From contig WQUA01000011.1 in NCBI GenBank assembly GCA_009786025.1, positions 1 through 57,298 on the forward strand: a stretch of DNA of 57,298 bases, in the 5' to 3' direction. The position numbers and the translations under genes are program-made. Source of the DNA: Pseudomonadota bacterium (GTDB lineage: Bacteria > Pseudomonadota > Gammaproteobacteria > Burkholderiales > Casimicrobiaceae). Below, one piece after another: positions 34,550 to 45,220 of this stretch. Below the pieces are notes generated by a model that was given only the letters and a program-made list of their open reading frames with translations, searched no databases and was not told the origin of the DNA. Every line of letters begins with the position of its first letter. The stretch's first letter is position 1.

Positions 34550-35509
34550 TTACAAATGAGATGGGGATTCATCGTGGGCAATTGCGTCCGAATACGCATC
34601 CAGAACATTGCCGAAACCGTCTTCGTCGAGCTCCGGCAGTTGCTCACGAACGTCTTCCGGGCGAATAGCGGCATCGGGTTGTCGCGGTTTCAATTCGCCG
34701 AAATCGAACCACTGCCGATCCATCAGGTGCGAAGGCACGATATGGGTCATCGCGCCGAAGATCGAGTCGAGCCGACCGGGGAATTTCTTCTCCCATTCGC
34801 GCAACATCAATGAAACCTGTTTTCGTTGCAGATGTTGCTGTGAACCGCACAGGTTGCAGGGAATGATCGGAAATTGTTTCAGATCGGCAAAGCGAATCAA
34901 ATCGCGTTCGCGCACATACGCCAATGGGCGGATCACGATGTGTTTGTGATCGTCCGAGCGCAGCTTGGGCGGCATGGTTTTAACGCGAGCAGCAAAAAAG
35001 AGGTTCAGGAAAAATGTCGCCAACAGATCGTCGCGGTGATGGCCGAGCGCGATTTTGGTCGCGCCCAGTTCGTCGGCGACACGGTAAAGCACGCCGCGCC
35101 GCAACCGCGAACAAAGCGAACACATCGTGCCGCCTTCGGGAATCACCCGCTTGACGACGCTGTAGGTATCCTGCTCAACGATCCGGTAAGGTACACCGCG
35201 TTCTTCAAAGTAACGCGGCAAAATATCGGCCGGAAAACCGGGCTGTTTCTGGTCGAGGTTGACAGCGATCACTTCAAACGGTATCGGCGCGCGCGCTTTC
35301 AGCGACAACAAAATATCGAGCAGCGCATGACTGTCCTTGCCACCGGACAGGCAAACCATCACCCGGTCGCCAGCTTCGATCATCGAAAAATCGGCAATCG
35401 CCTGGCCGACCAGCCGCCGCAGTCTCTTCTTGAGCTTGTTGGCCTCGAATTCGGCGCGACGCGGGTCGCGCGCCCTGGTACCAGGGGTTGGAGAAGAATG
35501 TTCGTTCAT
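34550..35509 (-). CDS. ttcA: tRNA 2-thiocytidine synthetase TtcA
   Basis: It thiolates C32 of certain tRNAs using ATP and an Fe-S cluster. The 319-residue protein from the ATG at 35509 has the PP-loop [19 protein letters not shown], two CxxC pairs ([12 protein letters not shown] and IPCNLCGSQ) that bind the cluster, and [18 protein letters not shown]. The open frame to 35590 adds residues not found in the family. The C-terminus is a little longer than in E. coli (311) and ends [12 protein letters not shown]. Divergent from the ParA gene with 99 bases between. Confidence 0.95.
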   Translation of the reverse strand: MNEHSSPTPGTRARDPRRAEFEANKLKKRLRRLVGQAIADFSMIEAGDRVMVCLSGGKDSHALLDILLSLKARAPIPFEVIAVNLDQKQPGFPADILPRYFEERGVPYRIVEQDTYSVVKRVIPEGGTMCSLCSRLRRGVLYRVADELGATKIALGHHRDDLLATFFLNLFFAARVKTMPPKLRSDDHKHIVIRPLAYVRERDLIRFADLKQFPIIPCNLCGSQQHLQRKQVSLMLREWEKKFPGRLDSIFGAMTHIVPSHLMDRQWFDFGELKPRQPDAAIRPEDVREQLPELDEDGFGNVLDAYSDAIAHDESPSHL

Positions 35510-35608
35510 GGGGGCGGATTGTAAAGGATTGACCGCGACATCGCGCAGATAGCGCGGCGGGAGCATTTTGGCGTAATATGGTGATGTCAATCTTGCTTCG
35601 GAGGATTT

Positions 35609-36235
35609 ATGCAGACCTTACTGGTGGCCAACGCCAAAGGCGGCAGCGGCAAAACGACATTGGCAACTCATACGGCAGGCTGGCTCGCTTGTAGCCGCCA
35701 GCGCGTCGCGTTGCAGGACGAAGATCCCCAGCGTTCTGCCACCAGCTGGCTGGCGCGGCGACCGGCGCCGTTCCCGAAAATCGGCGCGCTCAAACCCGGA
35801 ACAGGCCGCAAAGAAGCGCGCGAGCAGGGATTCACCTGGCGGGTCATCGACTCGCCCGCCGGATTGCACGGCGAACGATTGCGCGACCTCATCCGGCAAG
35901 CGGACAGTGTGCTGGTGCCGTTATCGCCGTCGGCGTTCGATATGGAAGCGACGCAGGCGTTCCTCGACGCTGTCACCGAATACAAAGCGGTACGCGAGCA
36001 AAAACTGGCGGTGGCGCTGGTGGCGATGCGGGTTGACGCGAGGACCCGAAGCGCGCAGGAACTTGATGAATTCCTTTACGGTTTTGAGTTTCCGTTAATT
36101 ACCCATTTACGCGAAACACAGGTGTACGTCCACTGCGCGCGCGACGGCCTGACCCTGTTCGACCTGCCGCCATCGCGAGGGAAACAGGATTGGGAACAGT
36201 GGGCGCCGATTACGAAGTGGCTGAGACAAAGCTGA
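35609..36235 (+). CDS. solitary ParA-family ATPase
   Basis: A small Walker-type ATPase of 208 residues with the deviant Walker [19 protein letters not shown] and a Walker A' region in [20 protein letters not shown]. The Walker B region reads [12 protein letters not shown], where the usual Asp precedes SPAG. This form resembles orphan ParA/MipZ-like or VirC1-like proteins, not a chromosome ParA with ParB. No parB or parS is next to it. GGAGG lies 6 bases upstream of the ATG. Role could be positioning of a protein or cellular cargo; not determinable here. Confidence 0.85.
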   Translation: MQTLLVANAKGGSGKTTLATHTAGWLACSRQRVALQDEDPQRSATSWLARRPAPFPKIGALKPGTGRKEAREQGFTWRVIDSPAGLHGERLRDLIRQADSVLVPLSPSAFDMEATQAFLDAVTEYKAVREQKLAVALVAMRVDARTRSAQELDEFLYGFEFPLITHLRETQVYVHCARDGLTLFDLPPSRGKQDWEQWAPITKWLRQS

Positions 36236-36329
36236 CAGACAAAGTGAAGCTCTTGTCCGATATTGCGTATCCGTACTGTAATAAAGGCAGCCCTTTGAGA
36301 ATCCCGTTCTCTTCAATGGAAATGGTGTT

Positions 36330-36791
36330 GTGAAATATAGATATCTTTTGTTGGTATGCACCGCCATACTCTTGCCAAGTTGCGCGTCGATGATGAGTGT
36401 CGAGCTTGCAAGCGCATCGAAAGGGATGACCTATGAGCAGCTTGTAGCATCGCAAAGCTCAGTTAAATATGTAAATACCGACGCGTTCCCCTGGATCAAG
36501 GAATTTTGTTATCGATGTGATGGCCAGCCAATCCGAACCTATACCAATAAGGCGGGCAATAAGGTCGCCGTGTATTTTTATTGGTCAACAGTTATTTTCT
36601 ATGGCAGTTGCGATCAATACAGCTGCGACGAAGACCAAACTCAATGCCGTATGAGGGAACAGCATTTTGAGCTCATAAACAACGTAGTCGTCAATGCAAA
36701 GTGGGTCTTTGGCTATGGAGCCAGAAGGCCAGGATATATTGATAACGCATGTGAAGGGTATAAACCGTACTTGGGTTGGGGCGATGATTAA
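36330..36791 (+). CDS. hypothetical lipoprotein
   Basis: A 153-residue unknown protein with a short signal peptide and lipobox (KYRYLLLVCTAILLPSC). The mature part starts ASMMSVELASASKGMTYEQL, then has seven or so Cys (FCYRCDG, GSCDQYSCDEDQTQC, ACEG), suggesting disulfides in the periplasm. It starts with GTG. The coding sequence is visibly more AT-rich than its neighbours, and codon use differs, hinting at transfer. I do not recognise a family. Confidence 0.6.
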   Translation: MKYRYLLLVCTAILLPSCASMMSVELASASKGMTYEQLVASQSSVKYVNTDAFPWIKEFCYRCDGQPIRTYTNKAGNKVAVYFYWSTVIFYGSCDQYSCDEDQTQCRMREQHFELINNVVVNAKWVFGYGARRPGYIDNACEGYKPYLGWGDD

Positions 36792-36890
36792 GAATCGTAA
36801 ATACGGCAAATAAATAGCTTTATCCCTCCCGCGAAGGCGGGAATACAAAGGCCTCTCCTAAATCAAACTAAGTTACAAACACTTACAACT

Positions 36891-36912
36891 AGATCAATCG
36901 ATTGATTGATCT
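36891..36912. promoter_or_regulatory. palindromic operator upstream of the TetR gene
   Basis: Perfect inverted repeat AGATCAATC - GATT - GATTGATCT with 9-base arms. It lies 31 bases before the proposed start of the TetR regulator at 36944 and upstream of the efflux operon, the usual place for TetR-family autoregulation. Confidence 0.75.
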
Positions 36913-36943
36913 GTCTTCCGCCTTCGCTTATCCTATCCGGCAA

Positions 36944-37645
36944 ATGTCTATTAACCCCTCCCTGCACAGCATAACCAACGACATACCGCTTCCAGAAAAA
37001 GCAGCGGATGATACGCGCCAGCGTTTGATTCGGGCCGCCGTTTCTGTATTTGGTTCGCAAGGATTCGAGGGGGCGAGCACGCGGTGTATCGCAGCGCTAG
37101 CCGGAACCAATATTTCGTCGATCGCCTACCACTTCGGCGGTAAGGAAAATCTTTATCTGGCAGTCGCCGATCAAATTGCTCTGGAAATCGGTAAGATGGC
37201 GGACGAAATTGAGGGGTCGCTGGCGGATGAGCGCGAACGTATCAGAGACGGCACCCTGCCCCCGGCTGCCGCCGTTGCGCTGCTGCAACGATTGTGGGGC
37301 GGATGGCTGGATGATCTGCTGGGCAAGAAAAAACATGAGCACGAATGGACATGGTTTGTTGTCCGCGAGCAACTGAATCCGACGGAGGCGTTCGACCGGA
37401 TTTACAACGCCGGTTCTGTCCGTTTTCTTAATCTTCTGGCGGAATTGATCGGCTGTATCCAGCAGCGCCCGGCGCAATCGCTGACGGTCAGGTTTCAGGC
37501 AGTGTCCCTATTTGGAAAAATGCTCTCTTTCGAACGGGAGCGGGCGACAGTAGCACGGTATTTGGGCTGGGAAACGCTCGACAAGACGGCGCAGGACACC
37601 ATCCGGGCGGCAATCAATGAGGAGGTCGCCCGTTTATTGGTTTGA
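36944..37645 (+). CDS. TetR family regulator of the adjacent RND efflux system
   Basis: A 233-residue repressor. The N-terminal helix-turn-helix is TRQRLIRAAVSVFGSQGFEG followed by STRCIAALAGTNISSIAYHF with the GGKENLY turn. The C-terminal ligand domain is of the CerR/DUF1956-like kind (VREQLNPTEAFDRIY, QAVSLFGKMLSFERERATV). The open frame begins at 36902, but that would put the operator palindrome inside the gene, so the ATG at 36944 (MSINPSLHS) is preferred. The adaptor gene begins 56 bases after the stop. Confidence 0.9.
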   Translation: MSINPSLHSITNDIPLPEKAADDTRQRLIRAAVSVFGSQGFEGASTRCIAALAGTNISSIAYHFGGKENLYLAVADQIALEIGKMADEIEGSLADERERIRDGTLPPAAAVALLQRLWGGWLDDLLGKKKHEHEWTWFVVREQLNPTEAFDRIYNAGSVRFLNLLAELIGCIQQRPAQSLTVRFQAVSLFGKMLSFERERATVARYLGWETLDKTAQDTIRAAINEEVARLLV

Positions 37646-37701
37646 CGGGCAGCAGACTCGAAGTTCATGGTGATATTTTTTTATCTGTGAGGATTTTAAA
37701 C

Positions 37702-38928
37702 ATGCAGTGCAAGACGATAAAACTCAGCGCTCTCGTGCTGGCAATATTGGCATTGGCGGGTTGCGGCAAGCAGGAGGCGCCCCAGCAGCAGGGGGCGGCG
37801 CCGACCGTTGAACTTGGCGTGGCGGAGGTTACCGCGCGGAAAGTCACCATGACCGCTGAACTGCCGGGGCGAACCAATCCTTATCTGGTCGCGGAAGTGC
37901 GACCGCAGGTTGGCGGCATCGTTCTGCAACGGCTGTTCAGAGAAGGAGGCGATGTCAAACGCAGCGATGTGCTGTATCAGATCGACCCGGCGACGTATCA
38001 GGCAACTTATAACAGCGCCGCCGCAACGCTGTCCAAAGCCGAAGCCAATCTGGCTTCGATTAAATCGCGCGCAGAGCGTTACGCCGATCTGGTCAAAATC
38101 AACGCGGTGAGCAAGCAGGATTACGATGATGTCGAAGCGGCGCACAAGCAGGCGAAGGCGGATGTCGAAAGCGCCAAAGCGGCAGTTGAAAATGCGCGTA
38201 TCAATCTTGATTACACCAAGGTAACAGCGCCGATCTCGGGGCGTATCGGCAAGTCGGAAGTGACACCGGGAGCGCTGGTGACGGCGAGCCAGCCGTCGGC
38301 GTTGACCCGGATTCAGCAACTTGACCCGATTTATGTTGACGTGACGCAGTCGAGCGTTGAGTGGCTACGACTAAAGAGAGAAATTGAAACCGGCGCGTTG
38401 AAAACCGACAGTAAGAAGCAGGCGAAGGTCAAGCTGAAACTGGAAGATGGGCGGATGTATCCTCAGGAGGGCAAGCTTGAATTTTCCGACGTGACGGTGG
38501 ATCAGGCAACAGGGATGATCACGCTGCGCGCGGTGTTTCCGAATCCCAAACACGATTTGTTGCCGGGAATGTATGTGCGCGCCGTGCTGGAGGAAGGCGT
38601 CAACGAACAGGCGATCACAGTGCCGCAGGCCGGCGTATCGCGCGACCCGAAAGGCCTGCCACTGGTGACCTTGGTGACGCCTGACAACAAGATCGAACGC
38701 CGCAATATTGTTGTCGAAAAAGAAATCGGTAACGAATGGCTGGTATCGTCGGGCCTCAAGGTCGGTGAAAAGGTCATCATCGACGGCCTGCATCAGTTGA
38801 TGATGATACCGCCAGGGGTTACGCCAACCATCAAGACGATTCCGTCGCATTTGACGGACAAAACAACGCCCACTGGTGCAGCAGCGGGACAAGCTCAGGC
38901 CGCGCCGGCCATTGCTGCCAAGCAATAA
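37702..38928 (+). CDS. RND efflux periplasmic adaptor (AcrA/MexA type)
   Basis: A lipid-anchored membrane-fusion protein linking pump and outer-membrane channel. The start at 37702 has GAGGA upstream. The signal ends in the lipobox LALAGC. Then come the lipoyl half-motif ELPGRTNPYLVAEVRPQVGG, the long coiled-coil hairpin (about 95-170, Ala/Lys/Glu-rich), the second lipoyl half LDYTKVTAPISGRIGKSEV, and the beta-barrel with LLPGMYVRAVLEEG. The 408-residue length is typical of MexA/AcrA. First structural gene of an adaptor-pump-channel operon. Confidence 0.96.
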   Translation: MQCKTIKLSALVLAILALAGCGKQEAPQQQGAAPTVELGVAEVTARKVTMTAELPGRTNPYLVAEVRPQVGGIVLQRLFREGGDVKRSDVLYQIDPATYQATYNSAAATLSKAEANLASIKSRAERYADLVKINAVSKQDYDDVEAAHKQAKADVESAKAAVENARINLDYTKVTAPISGRIGKSEVTPGALVTASQPSALTRIQQLDPIYVDVTQSSVEWLRLKREIETGALKTDSKKQAKVKLKLEDGRMYPQEGKLEFSDVTVDQATGMITLRAVFPNPKHDLLPGMYVRAVLEEGVNEQAITVPQAGVSRDPKGLPLVTLVTPDNKIERRNIVVEKEIGNEWLVSSGLKVGEKVIIDGLHQLMMIPPGVTPTIKTIPSHLTDKTTPTGAAAGQAQAAPAIAAKQ

Positions 38929-38943
38929 CCAGGAGTTCGCAGC

Positions 38944-41900
38944 ATGTCCATTTCCCATTTTTTCATTGATCGCCCGATCTTTGCATGGGTGATCGCGATC
39001 ATCATTTCGCTGGCTGGCGGACTGTCGATCTTCACGTTGCCGGTATCGCAGTATCCCAGCATTGCACCGCCGTCGATCATGGTGAGGGCCAATTTCCTGG
39101 GCGCATCGGCGAAGACGGTCGAAGATTCGGTGACCCAAGTGATCGAGCAACAAATGAAGGGGCTTGATCGCTTGCTGTACATGTCGTCAACCAGCGATTC
39201 CTACGGCAATACGGCGATCAGACTGACTTTCGATACCGGCACCAACCCCGATATTGCCCAGGTGCAGGTGCAAAACAAATTGCAAGCGGCGCTGCCGCTG
39301 TTGCCGGACGAAGTGCAGCGAATGGGCGTGACCGTTACGAAGGCGGCAACGACCTTCTTGCTGATTGCAGGTTTTTATTCGGCTGACGGCAGCATGTTAC
39401 AGCCCGATTTGATCGACTATGTTGCAACCAACGTAATGGATCCGATCAGCCGGGTTGACGGCGTCGGCGAGGTACAACTGTTCGGTGCGCCTTACGCGAT
39501 GCGTATCTGGCTTGACCCAGCCAAGTTGTACAAGTACAACGTGACGCCGTCGGATATTGCGGCTGCGGTACAGGAACAGAACGTGCAGGTTTCGGTGGGA
39601 CAGTTGGGTGGCTCACCGGCCGTAAAGGGGCAACAGCTCAACGCAACAGTGACAGCGCAAAGTCGGCTGCAGACTGTCAATCAGTTTGAAAACATTTTAC
39701 TGCGGGTTGAGCGGGATGGTTCACAAGTCTTGCTCAAAGACGTTGCACGTGTTGAGATAGGAAGTCAAAGTTACGATATTTCTTCGCGCTACTCCGGCAA
39801 ACCGGCAGCAGGGCTGGCAATCAGCCTGGCCTCCGGCGCCAACGCGCTGGCGACGGCAGATCGAGTCAAGACCAAGCTCAACGAACTGCAGAAGTACTTT
39901 CCGCCGGGAATGACCATCGCCTACCCTTACGACACAACGCCGTTTGTTAAAGCATCAATCCAGGAAGTGGTGAAGACATTGCTGGAAGCCATCTTCCTGG
40001 TGTTTGTCGTCATGCTTATCTTTCTTCAAAACCTGCGAGCAACGCTGGTTCCGATGCTGGCGGTGCCGGTCGTATTGCTTGGGACGTTTGGGCTTCTGGC
40101 GGTTTTCGGCTATTCGATCAATATGTTGACGATGTTCGCGTTGGTGCTGGCGATCGGCTTGCTGGTCGATGACGCGATCGTCGTTATTGAAAACACCGAG
40201 CGCCTCATGACTGAGGAAAAACTGTCGCCGCGTGACGCCGCAAGAAAGTCAATGTCGCAAATCACCGGCGCGTTATTCGGCATCGTGATGGTGTTGTGTG
40301 CGGTGTTGGTGCCGATGGCGTTTTTCGGAGGGGCGCCCGGCGTGATTTATCGGCAGTTTTCAGTCACGCTGGTATCGGCGCTGGTGTTCTCGCTGCTGGT
40401 GGCGCTCGTTCTCACTCCGGCGCTGTGCGCGACGATCATCAAGCCATCTCATCAGGGAGACAAGCACGAAAAGAGAGGCTTCTTCGGCTGGTTCAACCGG
40501 ATGTTTACAGCCAACAGTCTGCGTTATCAGAAAGTGGTTGGGTATATTCTGAAGGCGCCGCTGGTGGCGATGCTTGTTTATCTGGGGATTATTGCCATTG
40601 TTGTGATGATGTTCATGAAGTTGCCGAAATCGTTCCTCCCCGATGAAGATCAGGGAATCGTACTGGTCGTGGTGCAGTTGCCGACGGGCGCCACCAAGGA
40701 GCGAACACAAAGCGTCATTGAGCAGATAGAGAAGTATTTCCTGGAAAACGAAAAAGAAGCCGTGGAGGCAACGATGGCGATTGTCGGCTACAACGTCGCC
40801 AGCGGCAGCGGTCAGAATATGGGCACCGTTTTCGTCAGGTTGAAAAACTGGGACGATCGTGCCGATCCGTTTTTCACCAAGCTGAAAAACTGGGTGACGC
40901 GTGACAACCCCAGACTGTCCGCCAAAGCAGTTGTGGATCGGGGCGTGCGGGCGTTAAGCGGGATTCGGGAAGCGTTTATTCTGCCGGTTCTGCCACCGCC
41001 GATTACAGAACTGGGGTTAGCGACCGGCTTTGACATGTTCCTTCAAGACCGCGCTGGTCTTGGACACGAGAAGCTGATGGCGGCGCGTAATCAGTTGCTG
41101 GGGGCGGCCGCCGGTAAAAGAGAGGTACTGTCCCGAGTGCGCCACAATGGACTGGAGGATACGCCGCAGTTGAAGATCGACATTGATCACGCGAAAGCGC
41201 AGGCATTCGGGTTGACGCAAACGGCTATCAACAGCACATTGTCGGCAGCATGGGGCGGCTACTATATCAACGACTTTCTTGATAAAGGCCGGGTGAAGCG
41301 CGTTTACATGCAGTCAGAAGCGGAACATCGGATGTTGCCGGAGAACATCAAGGATTGGTATGCTCGCAACAATCAGGGGCAAATGGTGCCGTTTTCGGCG
41401 TTTACGACGACACGCTGGGAATATGGCTCGCCGCGCCTGGAGCGGTATAATGGCCTTCCCGCCGTTGAAATTCAGGGACAAGCGGTACAAGGCGTAAGCT
41501 CCGGCGCAGCGATGGCCGAGATGGAAAAGATCGTTTCCGGATTGGATGGAGTCGGCCTCGAATGGACAGGCGTATCGTTTCAGGAAAGGACCGCTGGAGA
41601 GAAAGCACCGTTGCTTTTCGCTTTGTCGCTGGTGGTGGTGTTCCTCTGCCTTGCAGCGTTGTACGAGAGTTGGGCGATTCCGTTATCGGTAGTGCTGGTG
41701 GTGCCACTTGGCGTCATCGGGATGCTGCTTGCAATGAAGACGCGTGGTTTCACGAACGACATCTTTTTCCACGTCGGTTTGTTGACGATCATGGGGTTAT
41801 CGGCGAAAAACGCAATTCTGATCGTTGAATTTGCCAAGAGCGCGCAAGAGCGCGGACATGCGCTGATTGAGGCAACGCTGGAAGCGGTACATTTGCGCTT

Positions 41901-42141
41901 GCGGCCGGTTCTGATGACCTCGCTGGCGTTCGGCTTCGGCGTATTCCCGTTGACGCTGACAACCGGCGCCGGTTCCGGCGGACAAAACGTGATCGGTACC
42001 GGCGTGGTCGGCGGCCTGTTCTCGACGACAGCCCTCGGTATCTTCCTGATCCCGGTATTCTTTGTCGTGGTGCGCAGCATCTTCAAGTACAAATACGATA
42101 AGAACAAACAACCGGCGCCTTCGACAACGGGGGGCTTTTAA
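38944..42141 (+). CDS. RND multidrug efflux pump, HAE1 family (AcrB/MexB type)
   Basis: A proton-driven inner-membrane exporter of 1065 residues. It starts [23 protein letters not shown]1 marks include [20 protein letters not shown], the membrane proton-relay Asp pair in [41 protein letters not shown], and the second-half [21 protein letters not shown] with the essential Lys. Two large periplasmic loops are present. The closing [20 protein letters not shown] is standard. AGGAG lies 8 bases upstream. Likely substrates are hydrophobic drugs, detergents and the like; specificity is unknown. Confidence 0.97.
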   Translation: MSISHFFIDRPIFAWVIAIIISLAGGLSIFTLPVSQYPSIAPPSIMVRANFLGASAKTVEDSVTQVIEQQMKGLDRLLYMSSTSDSYGNTAIRLTFDTGTNPDIAQVQVQNKLQAALPLLPDEVQRMGVTVTKAATTFLLIAGFYSADGSMLQPDLIDYVATNVMDPISRVDGVGEVQLFGAPYAMRIWLDPAKLYKYNVTPSDIAAAVQEQNVQVSVGQLGGSPAVKGQQLNATVTAQSRLQTVNQFENILLRVERDGSQVLLKDVARVEIGSQSYDISSRYSGKPAAGLAISLASGANALATADRVKTKLNELQKYFPPGMTIAYPYDTTPFVKASIQEVVKTLLEAIFLVFVVMLIFLQNLRATLVPMLAVPVVLLGTFGLLAVFGYSINMLTMFALVLAIGLLVDDAIVVIENTERLMTEEKLSPRDAARKSMSQITGALFGIVMVLCAVLVPMAFFGGAPGVIYRQFSVTLVSALVFSLLVALVLTPALCATIIKPSHQGDKHEKRGFFGWFNRMFTANSLRYQKVVGYILKAPLVAMLVYLGIIAIVVMMFMKLPKSFLPDEDQGIVLVVVQLPTGATKERTQSVIEQIEKYFLENEKEAVEATMAIVGYNVASGSGQNMGTVFVRLKNWDDRADPFFTKLKNWVTRDNPRLSAKAVVDRGVRALSGIREAFILPVLPPPITELGLATGFDMFLQDRAGLGHEKLMAARNQLLGAAAGKREVLSRVRHNGLEDTPQLKIDIDHAKAQAFGLTQTAINSTLSAAWGGYYINDFLDKGRVKRVYMQSEAEHRMLPENIKDWYARNNQGQMVPFSAFTTTRWEYGSPRLERYNGLPAVEIQGQAVQGVSSGAAMAEMEKIVSGLDGVGLEWTGVSFQERTAGEKAPLLFALSLVVVFLCLAALYESWAIPLSVVLVVPLGVIGMLLAMKTRGFTNDIFFHVGLLTIMGLSAKNAILIVEFAKSAQERGHALIEATLEAVHLRLRPVLMTSLAFGFGVFPLTLTTGAGSGGQNVIGTGVVGGLFSTTALGIFLIPVFFVVVRSIFKYKYDKNKQPAPSTTGGF

Positions 42142-42142
42142 A

Positions 42143-43603
42143 ATGAACTGCATTATGAAACCGAAAACTTTATCGTTGGCCGTTGCCGCGTTGTTCTTGG
42201 GAGGCTGCACGCTGATTCCGAAATACGAGCAGCCGCAAGCGCCGGTGTCGGCGCACTGGCCGACTGGTCCGGCATACCGCGCGCAAGATGCTGAAGCATC
42301 CGGCCGCCTGGCATCCGAAATCGGCTGGCGCGAGTTCTTCGCTGATCCAAATCTGCAACGGCTGATTGAAACAGCGCTGGCGAACAACCGCGATCTGCGG
42401 GTATCGGCGCTCAACATCCAGCGCGCGCAAGCGATGTACCGTATCCGCCGCGCCGATATGCTGCCGACAGTCGGCATCGGCGCCGGTGAAACAGCGCAGC
42501 GCATCCCTGCTGATTTGAGCTCGACCGGGCAAATGATGATCGCGCACCAGTACGGTGTCAGCGCCAACATCAGCAGCTACGAACTTGATTTCTTTGGCCG
42601 CATCCGTAGCCTGAACGAACAAGCGCTGGAGTTGTACTTCTCAACCGAAGAAGCATGGCGCAGCGCCCAGATTAGCCTGGTCTCGGGAGTGACCAATACC
42701 TATCTGGCCTGGCTGGCCGATCGCCAACGTCAGTACGTCGCACAGGAAACGCTGAAAAGCCAACAGCAGTCGTACGATTTGATCAAAACGCGCTACGATC
42801 AGGGGATTGCGTCCGAACTGGATTTGCGACAGGCGCAGACCAGCGTGGAAATGGCGCGCTTTGATGCAGCGAGTTATACAACGTATGTGGCGCAGGACGA
42901 GAACGCGCTGTCGTTATTGCTTGGAACGCCAGCGCTGCCGGAGTGGTTGACAGCGAACAAGACGGAAGATCTCGGCGCGGCCATCCGCCTGACTGCCGGT
43001 GAAATACCATCGGCAGTATTGCAACAGCGCCCTGATGTGCTCGCAGCTGAACATCAACTGAAAGCAGCCAACGCCAATATCGGCGCTGCGCGGGCGGCGT
43101 TCTTTCCGTCCATCAGCTTGACGACTTCCGTCGGCACGGCCAGCGCTTCGTTGTCGGGATTGTTCAAGGCCGGCTCAGGCGTGTGGTCGTTCGCTCCGCA
43201 GATCAGCCTGCCGATTTTCGATTCCGGGCGCAATATCGCCAATCTCGAAGTTTCCGAGACTGATCGCGCGATTGCGCTTGCCCAGTATGAAAAAGCGGTT
43301 CAAACCGCATTCCGCGAAGTCGCGGACGCTTTGGCGCAGCGCGGAACCATCGACGAACAGTTGGCGGCGCAAAAAGCGCTGACCGAGGCGACGGCTGCGA
43401 CATTCCGCCTGGCAACAGTGCGCTACGAAAAAGGAATCGACAGTTACCTGAACGTGCTCGACGCACAGCGCGCGATGTACTCCGCCGACCTCGGCCTGAT
43501 CGGCATTCAGTTGGCCAGACAGATGAATCAAGTGGCGCTGTACAAATCGCTGGGCGGCGGCATCGACCAGCAGGAATACCAGGGCGAGCGGAAAGCAAAT
43601 TAA
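42143..43603 (+). CDS. RND efflux outer-membrane factor (NodT/OprM type)
   Basis: An outer-membrane channel of 486 residues completing the tripartite pump. The ATG at 42143 comes one base after the stop of the pump gene, giving tight coupling. The signal peptide ends with the lipobox LFLGGC. The two OEP repeats are visible: FADPNLQRLIETALANNRDL with LNIQRAQAMYRIRRADMLPT, and QRPDVLAAEHQLKAANANIG with ARAAFFPSISLTTSVG. Ends with VALYKSLGGG, the usual NodT-type end. The 3' side runs into a repeat-rich spacer. Confidence 0.96.
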   Translation: MNCIMKPKTLSLAVAALFLGGCTLIPKYEQPQAPVSAHWPTGPAYRAQDAEASGRLASEIGWREFFADPNLQRLIETALANNRDLRVSALNIQRAQAMYRIRRADMLPTVGIGAGETAQRIPADLSSTGQMMIAHQYGVSANISSYELDFFGRIRSLNEQALELYFSTEEAWRSAQISLVSGVTNTYLAWLADRQRQYVAQETLKSQQQSYDLIKTRYDQGIASELDLRQAQTSVEMARFDAASYTTYVAQDENALSLLLGTPALPEWLTANKTEDLGAAIRLTAGEIPSAVLQQRPDVLAAEHQLKAANANIGAARAAFFPSISLTTSVGTASASLSGLFKAGSGVWSFAPQISLPIFDSGRNIANLEVSETDRAIALAQYEKAVQTAFREVADALAQRGTIDEQLAAQKALTEATAATFRLATVRYEKGIDSYLNVLDAQRAMYSADLGLIGIQLARQMNQVALYKSLGGGIDQQEYQGERKAN

Positions 43604-43642
43604 CCCTCGCATAGCGCATAAAAAGGAACGTTGGATTCATCT

Positions 43643-43681
43643 CACCCCTCTCCCAAAAGCGGGCAAGGGGGTAAGAGGGAA
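43643..43681. repeat. dispersed palindromic repeat between the efflux operon and tadA
   Basis: CACCCCTCTCCCAAAAGCGG then CAAGGGGGTAAGAGGGA form an imperfect hairpin of the CCCTCTCCC family. It is followed by TATCCGCTTTATACGCTCTT (43708-43727), resembling the AAAGAGCG repeat seen elsewhere. Confidence 0.55.
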
Positions 43682-43732
43682 ATAACCGTAAGGCAAAATT
43701 TTTTATCCGCTTTATACGCTCTTTGTGTTTAA

Positions 43733-44251
<519 letters not shown>

Positions 44252-44266
44252 AAAACATTTAGCCAT

Positions 44267-45190
44267 ATGAACTCGCAGCCTCATTTCGACATCACGCTTT
44301 ATGCCCCGTCCGGCCGCTTGTGGGAACCGCAGGCATTGATGCGCGCCGAAGCGTTTTTACGCCAGGCAGGGCATCGCGTTCGTGTCGATGCGGGCGTCGG
44401 TGTCGAGCAATCATTTCAGCGTTTCGCCGGCGACGATGAGACGCGGCTCGCCGCCGTCCGTCGCGTTTTGCACGATGCGCCAACCGGCATCGCGCTGGCG
44501 GTGCGCGGCGGTTACGGATGGACGCGTCTGCTTGATCGCCTCGATTACGCCGCGCTGTCCCGCGATAAAAAACTCTGGCTCGGTCATTCCGATTTCACCG
44601 CTTTCCAGCTTGCCGCGCTTGCCAAAGCGCAACGAATCACCTTTGCCGGGCCAATGGCCTGCTACGATTTCGGCGCCGAAGAAGTCAGCTCCTTTACCGT
44701 CAACCATTGTTTTGATTTGCTTGCTGCTAACCGCTACACCATCCCATTCGTTTTAAGCGGCGAGCAATTACTGAACGGAGGGTGGAGTGGAACACTGTGG
44801 GGCGGCAATCTTACGATGATTACGCATCTGATCGGCACGCCCTGGTTTCCGAATGTCGATAACGGCATTCTGTTCCTCGAAGATGTGAACGAAGAACCGT
44901 ACCGGATCGAGCGGATGCTGTACCAACTGCATTACAGCGGCGTGCTTGCCCACCAGAACGTCGTGCTGCTCGGCCATTTCACCGAATCAAAAACATCCGA
45001 GCAAATCACCGGCTACACGCTCGACACTGCGATTGAGCACATCCAGCATATCAGCGGCGTACCGTTTTTTCGCGGCCTGCCGTTCGGTCATGTGCGCGAC
45101 AAAGTAACGCTGCCGGTCGGCGCGCCTTGTTCATTGACGATGACCGACAGAGGCACAGCCTGGCTCACTTGCCGGGATTATCTTCCCTGA
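44267..45190 (+). CDS. ldcA: L,D-carboxypeptidase LdcA (family S66)
   Basis: It removes the terminal D-Ala from the tetrapeptide during peptidoglycan recycling, in the cytoplasm. The 307 residues carry VRGGYGWTRLLDRLDY, the nucleophile region LWLGHSDFTAF (Ser), TLWGGNLTMITHLIGTPWFP, the Glu in FLEDVNEEPYRIERML and the His in FRGLPFGHVRDKVTLPVG. Together with anmK in this window it indicates active murein recycling. No signal peptide. Confidence 0.95.
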   Translation: MNSQPHFDITLYAPSGRLWEPQALMRAEAFLRQAGHRVRVDAGVGVEQSFQRFAGDDETRLAAVRRVLHDAPTGIALAVRGGYGWTRLLDRLDYAALSRDKKLWLGHSDFTAFQLAALAKAQRITFAGPMACYDFGAEEVSSFTVNHCFDLLAANRYTIPFVLSGEQLLNGGWSGTLWGGNLTMITHLIGTPWFPNVDNGILFLEDVNEEPYRIERMLYQLHYSGVLAHQNVVLLGHFTESKTSEQITGYTLDTAIEHIQHISGVPFFRGLPFGHVRDKVTLPVGAPCSLTMTDRGTAWLTCRDYLP

Positions 45191-45220
45191 AGCATCGCTC
45201 GTTCGCGCCGATCTCTTGAA

